NCBI RefSeq assembly: GCF_001708935.1
Contig: NZ_MASI01000002.1
Span: forward strand, 248,001 to 312,000
Length of the DNA: 64,000 bases
Reading direction: 5' to 3'
Source of the DNA: Methyloligella halotolerans
Lineage (GTDB): Bacteria; Pseudomonadota; Alphaproteobacteria; Rhizobiales; Methyloligellaceae
In this document: positions 17,907-27,229 of the stretch, piece after piece
Layout of the letters: every line of letters starts with the position of its first letter
How positions within the stretch are numbered: the first letter of the stretch is position 1
Notes under the pieces: model-generated
The model's database searches: none
Seen by the model: only the letters and a program-made list of their open reading frames with translations
What the model was told of the DNA's origin: nothing
Program-made: the position numbers and the translations under genes

Positions 17907-18593
17907 GTGACGGATGGGCTGACCGATCACTACCGCTCTCCGGCGGATATTCCGGAGATCTTGCCGCTGTTTCCTCTGCGCGGCGCGATCCTGCTGCCGC
18001 GGGCGGCGCTGACCCTGAACGTCTTCGAGCCGCGCTATCTCGAACTGGTCGATTACGCCCTGCGGAACGACCGTGTGATCGGCATCGTTCAACCGGACGC
18101 GAATGCGGGCGAGGGCGAGTCTCCGGAAGGCAAGGGGTTCACCCTGCGCAGCACCGGGTGCGCCGGCCGGCTGACCGCTTTCAGCGAGCTCGGTGACGAC
18201 CGTGTGCTGATCACCCTGACCGGCATCGCGCGGTTCGGGGTGGAAGAGATCAGCTCTGATTTCAGCTTTCGCATGTGCCGACCGGATTTCGCGGCCTACG
18301 CCCAGGACTTCCAGGCCGGCTACGGCGAGGACGAGGTCGACCGGCCGGAGCTGATCTCCACCTTGCGCCACTATCTGGAAGTCAATCAACTGAACGCGGA
18401 TTGGGACCGGATCAACGGCGCCAGCACCGAGCGGCTGGTGAACACCCTGTCGATTCTCAGCCCCTATGGCGCGGAGGAGAAGCAGGCCCTGCTCGAGGCG
18501 CCCGACCTGAAGGCCCGGGCCGAGGCGCTGGTGGCGCTGGCGGAGATGGAGCTGGCCACGAGGGACGACGACAGCGGCACGTCTCTTCAATAG
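17907..18593 (+). CDS. Lon N-terminal (LON substrate-binding) domain protein
   Basis: 228-residue protein consisting only of the Lon N-terminal (PUA-like) domain, without ATPase or protease. Visible are LPLFPLRGAILLPRAALTLNVFEPRY at the N-terminus and GCAGRLTAFSELGDDRVLITLTG in the middle. A helical C-terminal part carries SILSPYGAEEKQALLEAPDLKARAE. GTG 17907 follows AAAAGGAAG. It is probably co-transcribed with ybbN and the Trm112 gene. The role is unproven; substrate recognition or proteostasis is inferred from the domain. Confidence 0.9.
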   Translation: MTDGLTDHYRSPADIPEILPLFPLRGAILLPRAALTLNVFEPRYLELVDYALRNDRVIGIVQPDANAGEGESPEGKGFTLRSTGCAGRLTAFSELGDDRVLITLTGIARFGVEEISSDFSFRMCRPDFAAYAQDFQAGYGEDEVDRPELISTLRHYLEVNQLNADWDRINGASTERLVNTLSILSPYGAEEKQALLEAPDLKARAEALVALAEMELATRDDDSGTSLQ

Positions 18594-18641
18594 ACCCCGC
18601 CGCAGCAGATGAGGACGAGGCGCCTAGCCCCGATCGAACCG

Positions 18642-18845
18642 ATGCCCCAAGACAAAGAGAGCGCGCACGCCGCGCTGGATCCCAAGCTGCTCGAGGTCCT
18701 GGTCTGCCCCCTCACCAAGACGTCGCTCGATTACGACGCCGAAGCCCAGGAACTGATCAGCCGGGCCGCCCGGCTCGCCTACCCGATCCGCGACGGCATA
18801 CCGATCATGCTGCCGGAAGAGGCCCGAAAGATCGAAGAGGATTAG
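18642..18845 (+). CDS. Trm112 family protein
   Basis: 67-residue protein of the Trm112/YcaR family: [41 protein letters not shown]. Eukaryotic members activate methyltransferases; bacterial ones are poorly characterised. ATG 18642 gives the compact family length; an upstream in-frame ATG at 18609 is possible. It is last in the ybbN/Lon-N group and convergent with the UbiH-type gene. Confidence 0.9.
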   Translation: MPQDKESAHAALDPKLLEVLVCPLTKTSLDYDAEAQELISRAARLAYPIRDGIPIMLPEEARKIEED

Positions 18846-18973
18846 GCGGGCGCAGCGCCAAAGTGCTGACGGCCGCACGGTTCGAGGCTCGGCGTTGCAC
18901 CCCGAGCACCGCTACATGACGGGCGAAGGTGTGGCCAGACTCTCCTGAGCGGCCAGAACCGCTGTGGCGAACG

Positions 18974-20263
18974 CTAAAGCGGCTTGCCCTGCAGGAGCTT
19001 CGGCGGGCGACCCGTGCCACCCGCGGCCTCCTGCACCAGGAGGCGCTTCACCCCGGGCAGGCGTTCGACGACGCTTAAGCCGAAATCGCGGAAAGCGCGG
19101 GCGATCGTGCTGTCGTTCGAGAACAGCCGGTTCATCATATCCATGGCCAGCGCCGAGAGTGCGCTGTCGAAGCGGCGCCAGCGGGCATAGGCCTCGAGTT
19201 GGGCCGCGTCGCCCGCATCGAGGCCGAGACGCGCCCCGTCGACCAGCACCTCGGTGAGAGCGGCCACATCGCGAAGGCCGATATTGAGGCCCTGCCCTGC
19301 CAGCGGATGGACGCCGTGGGCCGCGTCGCCGACAAGCACCATTCGGGGTGCGGTGAAGCTGCGGGCGAGATGCAGGCTCAACGGAAAGTCCTGGCGAGGG
19401 CCGGCGAGCGTCAGAGATCCGAGCTGGTTGCCGAATCGCTTCTCAAGCTCCGCCAGGAAGCCGGCCTCGTCGAGGGCCATGACGCGGGCCGCCTCCTCCT
19501 TGTCCTCGCTCCACACGATCGAGGTCCTGTTACCCGTCAGGGGCAGCATCGCGAAGGGGCCGGCGGGCAGGAAATGCTGGATGGCCTTGCCGCCATGGGG
19601 CCGCTCATGGGCAACCGTGGTGACAATGCCGCGCTGATCGTAATCCCAGGCGACTGTCTTGATGCCCGCCTGCTCGCGGAGCTTCGAACGGCGGCCGTCG
19701 GCGGCCACGAGAAGGGAGGCGTCGATCGTCTCGCCGCTCTCCAGCGTGCAGGCGATGGCGAACGGGGTGCAGCTGAAGCCGTCAACGGCGTCCGGCGCGA
19801 GGACGGAAATCGCCGGTTCAGCGGCCACCGCCTCAGCCAGAGCGCGGAGCAGCGGGCCGTTCTCGACCACATAAGCGCTCGATCCGGCATTTCGCCCAAC
19901 GCCCGCCTCCATGGCGTTGTCGAACCCGATCAAGCTGGGGCGAGGACCTTTCGCATCGAGGGGCGAATCGGTGATCTCGATCTGCTCGATGGGCTGGGCG
20001 ACGCTTTCGATCTTCTGCCAGACGCCGAGGGTGTCGAGAAGATTTCGGCTGGCGGCGGTCAGGGCGGAGGCGCGGGCATCGCCGACCTCGGCGTCCTGGG
20101 GCCGGCGATCGACGAGGGTCACCCTGAACCCGGCGGGCGCGAGGCGGGCGAGCGCCAGGGCAAGGCTGAGGCCGACGAACCCGCCGCCCGCGATCAGGAC
20201 ATCGCTGCGTTTGTGGTTTGCGGCATTGGGACCGTTGCTGGACGTCACGCTGTTCTGCTTCAC
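18974..20263 (-). CDS. FAD-dependent UbiH/UbiF/VisC-type hydroxylase
   Basis: 429-residue aromatic-ring hydroxylase of the ubiquinone-biosynthesis family. The three FAD signatures are present: GXGXXG-type LIAGGGFVGLSLALALA near residue 25, the DG motif VAADGRRSKLREQAG near 190, and the GD motif LVGDAAHGVHPLAGQGLNIG near 310. It probably catalyses one of the ring hydroxylations of ubiquinone; which position cannot be told from sequence. It is divergent from tesB with an 86-base gap. Confidence 0.9.
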   Translation of the reverse strand: MKQNSVTSSNGPNAANHKRSDVLIAGGGFVGLSLALALARLAPAGFRVTLVDRRPQDAEVGDARASALTAASRNLLDTLGVWQKIESVAQPIEQIEITDSPLDAKGPRPSLIGFDNAMEAGVGRNAGSSAYVVENGPLLRALAEAVAAEPAISVLAPDAVDGFSCTPFAIACTLESGETIDASLLVAADGRRSKLREQAGIKTVAWDYDQRGIVTTVAHERPHGGKAIQHFLPAGPFAMLPLTGNRTSIVWSEDKEEAARVMALDEAGFLAELEKRFGNQLGSLTLAGPRQDFPLSLHLARSFTAPRMVLVGDAAHGVHPLAGQGLNIGLRDVAALTEVLVDGARLGLDAGDAAQLEAYARWRRFDSALSALAMDMMNRLFSNDSTIARAFRDFGLSVVERLPGVKRLLVQEAAGGTGRPPKLLQGKPL

Positions 20264-20349
20264 TCTATACCGGACTTCAGAGACTCTTTCGCTGCCGGAG
20301 ATCCGGGCTTCCGGCGTGGGATCATCTTAGCAAGACAAGGTCATACTGC

Positions 20350-21806
<1,457 letters not shown>

Positions 21807-21824
21807 GCAAGGGGAAGGGTAGTG

Positions 21825-23135
21825 ATGACAACCCTTAAGAAATATCTCTGGGGGGCCGGAGCAGTGGTTGCTGCGTTGGCGCTCCTTCATATCGAACCGG
21901 CCTTGGCGCAGGAGGAGACGCCAACGCTGGACACGGGCGATACCGCTTGGATGCTGACATCCACGGCAATCGTTCTCATGATGACCATTCCGGGCCTGGC
22001 GCTGTTCTACGGCGGCATGGTTCGCAAGAAGAGCATCCTCGCTGCGATCATGCAGTGCTTCGCCACGTGCTGTATCGGCACGGTGGTGTGGTTCGTGATC
22101 GGCTATTCGCTGGCGTTCAGCGATGGCGGCGCCCTGAACGACTATGTGGGCGGCCTCAGCAACGTGTTCCTCAAGGACATGGCGTTCGACTCCCTGTCGG
22201 GCACTATTCCTGAGACCGTGTTCATGACCTTCCAGATGACCTTCGCGATCATCACCCCGGCCCTGATCACCGGCGCCTGGGCAGACCGCATGAAGTTCTC
22301 TTCGATGGTCCTGTTCATGATCCTCTGGCAGATCATCGTCTATGCGCCGATCACCCATTGGGTGTGGGGCGGCGGCTTCCTCTCCGAGGAGGGCGTGCTC
22401 GACTTCGCCGGCGGTACGGTGGTGCACATCAATGCCGGTATTGCCGGCCTGGTGGGCGCGATCTTCCTTGGCAAGCGTTTGGGCTACGGCGAAGAGAACA
22501 TGGCTCCGTACAACCTCGTCTATGCGGTTGTCGGTGCTTCTCTGCTGTGGGTCGGCTGGTTCGGCTTCAACGCCGGTTCCGCCGTCGCCGCCAACGAGAC
22601 TGCCGGCATGGCCATGGCCGTCACCCAGATCTGCACCGCGGTCGCGGCGCTGTCCTGGATGTTCGCCGAGTGGATCGTGCACGGTAAGCCCAGCGTCCTG
22701 GGCATCATCTCCGGTGCGGTCGCCGGCCTCGTGGCCATCACCCCGGCTTCCGGTTTCGTGGACCCGATGGGTGCGCTGTGGATCGGTATCGCTGCCGGCA
22801 TCATCTGCTTCTTCTTCGCCACCACGGTGAAGCGGGCTCTCGGCTACGACGACTCCCTGGATGCCTTCGGCGTCCATGGTATCGGCGGTATCGTCGGCGC
22901 TCTGCTTACCGGTGTGTTCGCAGTCGAAGCGATCGGCGGCACGCCCGGCGCGCTGGAAGGCAATGTCGGTCAGATCTGGATCCAGTTCGTCGGCATCCTG
23001 GCCACCATCGTGTGGTCGGCGCTGGCGACCTTCGTGATCCTGATCGTCTGCAACATCCTGTTCGGTGTGCGCGTCTCCGAGGCCGTTGAGGTCGAGGGTC
23101 TCGACATCAATCTGCACGGCGAGACCGTTCAGTAG
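21825..23135 (+). CDS. amtB: Ammonium transporter AmtB
   Basis: 436-residue ammonium channel of the inner membrane with a cleavable signal peptide (about residues 1-28, ending EPALAQ) and eleven expected transmembrane helices. Conserved pieces are DTAWMLTSTAIVLMMTIPGL, ALFYGGMVRKK, the pore-twin histidines in GGTVVHINAGIAGL and DAFGVHGIGGIVGALLTG, and GFNAGSA. ATG 21825 is preferred over the adjacent GTG 21822. It is the second gene of the glnK-amtB operon, closed by a terminator at 23228. Confidence 0.97.
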   Translation: MTTLKKYLWGAGAVVAALALLHIEPALAQEETPTLDTGDTAWMLTSTAIVLMMTIPGLALFYGGMVRKKSILAAIMQCFATCCIGTVVWFVIGYSLAFSDGGALNDYVGGLSNVFLKDMAFDSLSGTIPETVFMTFQMTFAIITPALITGAWADRMKFSSMVLFMILWQIIVYAPITHWVWGGGFLSEEGVLDFAGGTVVHINAGIAGLVGAIFLGKRLGYGEENMAPYNLVYAVVGASLLWVGWFGFNAGSAVAANETAGMAMAVTQICTAVAALSWMFAEWIVHGKPSVLGIISGAVAGLVAITPASGFVDPMGALWIGIAAGIICFFFATTVKRALGYDDSLDAFGVHGIGGIVGALLTGVFAVEAIGGTPGALEGNVGQIWIQFVGILATIVWSALATFVILIVCNILFGVRVSEAVEVEGLDINLHGETVQ

Positions 23136-23227
23136 GCAGGCTTCCCGGCCCTTCGGGGCCGGGACGCAAACAACAAGATTGGTAGAGCCCAGGTCTCCTC
23201 CTCCCTTGACTGTGAGCTCTAACCTCG

Positions 23228-23255
23228 GGCCCCGGCGAAAGCCGGGGCCTTTTTT
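23228..23255 (+). terminator. Intrinsic terminator of glnK-amtB
   Basis: GGCCCCGGC-GAAA-GCCGGGGCC, a perfect 9-base stem with a GNRA tetraloop, followed by six T. Confidence 0.93.
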
Positions 23256-23455
23256 ATTTCAGGGTCCCGTCAAAGATCGTCTCGCGGTCCGCCGCCACTT
23301 TCGCGATGTCCGAACCGGGGAGCCCTTCGGCCCGCCTTGTCGGGGAACAGGAACAAGGCATCGGGACCTACCACGTTTTCACTTTACATCGCAAAGTTCT
23401 TTGTTCTAACGTCCGGTGCGCTCAGAGAACAACTGATAAGGGGGGCGAAGCTGCA

Positions 23456-25369
23456 ATGCCGTCCAATAACTTTGCATTACAAAGCAATTGGTCTTCCATC
23501 TTCACGCCCGCACGATCGCGCTGGTCGGCACTCTCCGTTGCCACTCAACGTCGGATCCGGTTCGTAGCGCTCCATGCAGTCTTTGCCTTGTTCGGCGCGG
23601 CCCTCGCTTTCTCGGCGGGCTCTGCTGCGCTCGCCTCGTTTGGTATTGGCCTTTCGTTTCCTGGCGCCGGGTTTCTGATCTCCGAGTTCGGTGACTGGAC
23701 CACATTGGCGGGGTCGCTATGGCAAACGGCTATGGCGCTCTTTATTTTCGCGGCGTGCTTGGGGCTTTGGCTTGCGACGGGAAACGTGATCGCCCCGCCT
23801 TCGGCTTGGCTGGGGACGGCGATTTGGTCGGCGACCGTCTCAGGAGGCGGAGAGGCCACGGCTCTGTCGCCCGTACACGCGCTCCTACCGCTTAGCGCGG
23901 TGGCTACGACGGGTTACCTCGCGTGGAGGCAAAGTTACGCCTCGGCCCCGTCAAAGGTACCTGTTCAATCGTTGTTTTCCGTACCGGCGGCGGAGCCGAC
24001 GTCAATCGCTCGCGAACTTACAGAGCCAACCGCGCAATTGATGCGCCTGATCCTGGATCGAGCCCTGCAGGAAAGAGAGAGCTTCGATGGGTTCGACCGG
24101 CGCGATCAGTTCCAGACCGGCGCCATTCGCTATCAGCTCAACTTCATGTCCTACGCGCTGTCGTTGGCGCAAGCGGAGTTCCTCCCAGCATTCGATGGAT
24201 ATCTCCAGGATGCCCAAAGCCGACTCGCCGACAAAGTCCAAGCCTACCGTGTCTGGTCGTATTGGCGTGCGGAGAACGCCTGGGGAAATCTATGCCTCGG
24301 GCGTGATCCGATCTTGCGCGACAACATCATGCTATCTGGCTTCGTAGCCGCTCAGCTCGCGCTGGGCCGGAATGCTACAGGCGGGCATGACCGCACGACC
24401 GGTCCTCTCAGTTTTGCTTACCCTTCAGGTCAGATGTTCGACTACAGCCTGCCGGACCTGCTGGATACCCTGGCTGACGGCTATCGCCGGTCCCCCTACG
24501 GCCTCCAGGCTTGTGAGCCGAATTGGATCTATCCTCTGTGCAATATGATAGCGGCGGTCGGATTGAAGGCTGGCGATACTGTCTACGGCACGCGCCGTTG
24601 GTCGGGCGTGGAGGATCGTTTCCATCATAATTTGCTCAGAGATTTCATACGCCCTGACGGCACGCTGATCGCGTTCCGGTCCGCTTTGACGGGATTCGCT
24701 CCCCCTGCGGTCGGAGGCGCGGTGATGCAGACTTTGCCCTGCCTGTTCCTCAATTCATTGTCCCCCTCACTTGCCCGGCGGCTGTGGTGCCGCGCGCGAG
24801 AGGATGTCCGCGAGCGCGGACTTCGGCGGGCCTTCTGGCCCATCGATACCGGGAACTACGGCCTCACGCGTTCAGGTGGCTGGGCTGCGTCTGCGGCTGC
24901 GGCGTTCGAGCTCGGAGACACCGAAATGGGCGAGATGCTCCTCGAACGACTGGATACTGTTCACCCTGCAGTGGCCGATGCCGGCGCCATCCATCGGCAC
25001 GACGTTTCCGTTTGGACTCATGCCATGGAGCTCATGGCACGCGTCGGCGGCCACCACGCCCTCGCTAGGCTCGCTTGTGTTCCCACTAAACCAGGGCTGG
25101 GACCACGGCTAGCTCACGCACCCTTTGAGACAGTCAATGTCGTTCGTGCGCGCCAAATTGAGGAGGGGATCTCCGTCGTGCTGCTTCCTCATGGTTCGGG
25201 AGGTCATGCGAATTTGCGCCTCGCGGGTTTCCGGCCGGGAGAGACTTGCGTTCTCTCGGGCGCCGAAACCGGCCGCCAATCCTTGAAGGCCGACAAGGCC
25301 GGCGAACTTCCTGTGCCACTGACCGTGCAAGGTCGGACGTCATTCACGATCACGCCCGCTGGAGTGTAG
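23456..25369 (+). CDS. Membrane-anchored linalool dehydratase/isomerase-like protein
   Basis: 637-residue protein starting at ATG 23456 (GGGGGGCGAAG upstream). Residues about 35-165 form three or four hydrophobic segments (VFALFGAALAFSAGSAALASF, LWQTAMALFIFAACLGLWLA, AVATTGYLAW). Residues about 190-600 resemble the linalool dehydratase/isomerase (Ldi/LinD) domain: DQFQTGAIRYQLNFMSYAL, GHDRTTGPLSFAYPSGQMFDYS and ACEPNWIYPLCN. The two cysteines in the last motif are nine residues apart, as are the catalytic Cys171 and Cys180 of Castellaniella LinD. The substrate here is unknown. It is followed 3 bases later by a DgkA-like gene, and both are less GC-rich than their surroundings. Confidence 0.72.
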   Translation: MPSNNFALQSNWSSIFTPARSRWSALSVATQRRIRFVALHAVFALFGAALAFSAGSAALASFGIGLSFPGAGFLISEFGDWTTLAGSLWQTAMALFIFAACLGLWLATGNVIAPPSAWLGTAIWSATVSGGGEATALSPVHALLPLSAVATTGYLAWRQSYASAPSKVPVQSLFSVPAAEPTSIARELTEPTAQLMRLILDRALQERESFDGFDRRDQFQTGAIRYQLNFMSYALSLAQAEFLPAFDGYLQDAQSRLADKVQAYRVWSYWRAENAWGNLCLGRDPILRDNIMLSGFVAAQLALGRNATGGHDRTTGPLSFAYPSGQMFDYSLPDLLDTLADGYRRSPYGLQACEPNWIYPLCNMIAAVGLKAGDTVYGTRRWSGVEDRFHHNLLRDFIRPDGTLIAFRSALTGFAPPAVGGAVMQTLPCLFLNSLSPSLARRLWCRAREDVRERGLRRAFWPIDTGNYGLTRSGGWAASAAAAFELGDTEMGEMLLERLDTVHPAVADAGAIHRHDVSVWTHAMELMARVGGHHALARLACVPTKPGLGPRLAHAPFETVNVVRARQIEEGISVVLLPHGSGGHANLRLAGFRPGETCVLSGAETGRQSLKADKAGELPVPLTVQGRTSFTITPAGV

Positions 25370-25372
25370 CGT

Positions 25373-25990
25373 ATGGCTTGCTGTGCCTTTCTCATCGTCC
25401 TTTTCACGCCGTTTGTCATGGCGGCGCGCTGCCTACGGCGGCGGACCAACTCAATCCCTTCCAGTGGCGTTGCGTGGCGCCCTGCTCCTACCGTGACGCC
25501 GGGACCTGATCGCGCGCTTGAGCCAATCGGTCCGACATGGCGCCGAGGGGGAGCGACGCGCCTGCGGAGCTTTAGCTTCGCAGTTGAAGGGCTGGCCTTT
25601 GTGGTCCGCACTCAACCCAATATGCGCTTTCATCTCGTGGCGGCGACCGGTGCCGTACTTGCGAGTACCGCCGTAGGCTTGGATGCAGGGGAATGGCTTT
25701 GGGTGATCGCTGCCATTGCGAGCGTTCTAGCCGCCGAATGTCTGAATACAGCAATCGAGTATCTCTGCGATGTCGTCTGCCCGGAACGCAGCATGGCCGT
25801 CAAACGCGCCAAGGACGTCGCGGCTGGTGTTGTCCTCATCTTTGCGATGACAGCCGTGGTTGTCGGGGCGATCATTTTCATTCCGAAATTCATAGACCCC
25901 CTAAGCCCGAAAGGCTTTCCGACAAGCTCGGTCCTTTGCAGGTCCGGCGACGCACCCACCAATGCAAACGGCTTGCCGGGCGTTCGATGA
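25373..25990 (+). CDS. Diacylglycerol kinase (DgkA-like)
   Basis: 205-residue integral membrane kinase of the DgkA/undecaprenol kinase family. The conserved core is at about residues 65-165: SFSFAVEGLAFVVRTQPNMRFHL, LAAECLNTAIEYLCD (ENTAIE-type active-site motif, here with Cys-Leu before Asn) and VKRAKDVAAGVVL. Three transmembrane helices are expected. An extra N-terminal segment of about 60 residues with its own hydrophobic stretch, and a polar C-terminal tail, make it longer than the usual 120 residues. It is almost fused to the Ldi-like gene (3-base gap), so the two are surely co-expressed. Confidence 0.85.
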   Translation: MACCAFLIVLFTPFVMAARCLRRRTNSIPSSGVAWRPAPTVTPGPDRALEPIGPTWRRGGATRLRSFSFAVEGLAFVVRTQPNMRFHLVAATGAVLASTAVGLDAGEWLWVIAAIASVLAAECLNTAIEYLCDVVCPERSMAVKRAKDVAAGVVLIFAMTAVVVGAIIFIPKFIDPLSPKGFPTSSVLCRSGDAPTNANGLPGVR

Positions 25991-26008
25991 GGCCGTAACA
26001 CCGCCTTT

Positions 26009-27226
26009 ATGGCCTCACCGACTTCGATTCCGACCCTGACTTCCCTCGACCGGCTGGTGGCATCGCCGTTTCAGAAGCTCTCCGGGCTGCTGGACGGGAT
26101 TTCGCCGGGCGCGGAACCGATCAATTTTTCGCTGGGGGAGCCGCAAGGGCCGCTGCCGGATTTCGTGGAGCCGGTGCTGAACGAGACGATAGCGGATTTC
26201 ACCCGCTATCCTCCCATTGGGGGGACGGAGGATTTGCGGGCCGCTATCGCCCGCTGGCTCGGACAACGCTACCCAAATCTTGCGGGGCAGATCGACCCGA
26301 GCGCTCATGTGCTGGCCCTAAACGGTTCGCGGGAAGGGCTGTTTTCCGCGATCTTTCCCGCGCGGGCGCGGAAGCCGAAGGCCTGCAATCCTGCGGTGCT
26401 GATCCCGAACCCGTTCTATCAGGCCTATGCTGCGGCAGCCGCGGCCAGCGGCGCGGAACCGGTTTTCCTCGATTCGGAAGCCGAGACGGGCTTTCTGCCG
26501 GATCTGGATGCGCTGGACGAGGGTCTTCTGAGCCAGACCATCGCCTTCTATCTCTGCTCGCCGTCCAATCCGCAAGGCGCCGTCGCGGACCGTGCCTATC
26601 TCGAGAAGGCGGTGGCGCTGGCGCGGAGGCACGATTTCCTGTTGTTTGCCGACGAGTGCTACTCGGAGATCTACACGGAGACACCACCGGCGGGTGCGCT
26701 GGAGGTAGCATTCGCCGCAGACGGCAGCTTTTCCAACGTTTTGAGCTTCAATTCCCTGTCCAAGCGCTCGGGCCTGCCGGGGCTCCGCTCGGGCTTCGTC
26801 GCAGGTGATTCGGACTTCCTCGCCAGTTTCGGCCGGTTCCGCAATGTGGCCTGTCCCCAAACGCCTCTGCCGCTTCAGGCGGTGGCGACCGCTGCCTGGT
26901 CAGACGAGGCCCATGTGGCCGCCGGACGGCGGATTTACGCGGAAAATTTCGCTATCGCCGACGAAATCCTCGGCGGGCATTTCGGCTATGAGCGGCCTAA
27001 GGGAGGATTCTTCCTGTGGCTCGATATGGCGGCCGCGGGCGGCGGAGAGGCCGCCGCGAAAACCCTTTGGAAAGTATGTGGTGTCAAAGTGCTGCCGGGT
27101 GGGTATCTCGCCCGCGAGGACTTAAACGGACGAAATCCGGGCCAGGACCATGTGCGGGCAGCGCTTGTGCATGGTGCTGACGTCACGCGCGAGGGGCTGG
27201 CACGGATCGTCACCACATTGGGTTAG
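26009..27226 (+). CDS. Class I/II PLP aminotransferase (DapC-like)
   Basis: 405-residue fold-type I aminotransferase. Visible are INFSLGEPQGPLPDFV (substrate arm), YPPIGGTEDLRAAIARWL, PSNPQGAVADRAYLE and FADECYSEIYTE (PLP-binding Asp/Tyr). The Schiff-base lysine is in SFNSLSKRSGLPGLRSGF, and the C-terminal Arg region in VLPGGYLARE. The pattern is closest to N-succinyldiaminopimelate aminotransferases of the lysine/peptidoglycan pathway, which often lie next to ftsK in alphaproteobacteria. Substrate assignment remains tentative. The ftsK start follows after 3 bases. Confidence 0.88.
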   Translation: MASPTSIPTLTSLDRLVASPFQKLSGLLDGISPGAEPINFSLGEPQGPLPDFVEPVLNETIADFTRYPPIGGTEDLRAAIARWLGQRYPNLAGQIDPSAHVLALNGSREGLFSAIFPARARKPKACNPAVLIPNPFYQAYAAAAAASGAEPVFLDSEAETGFLPDLDALDEGLLSQTIAFYLCSPSNPQGAVADRAYLEKAVALARRHDFLLFADECYSEIYTETPPAGALEVAFAADGSFSNVLSFNSLSKRSGLPGLRSGFVAGDSDFLASFGRFRNVACPQTPLPLQAVATAAWSDEAHVAAGRRIYAENFAIADEILGGHFGYERPKGGFFLWLDMAAAGGGEAAAKTLWKVCGVKVLPGGYLAREDLNGRNPGQDHVRAALVHGADVTREGLARIVTTLG

Positions 27227-27229
27227 TTT

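Noticed and set aside
23136..23227. Hairpin CCCGGCC/GGCCGGG right after amtB as terminator
   Set aside because: It has no T tract; the perfect stem with six T at 23228 is the better terminator.
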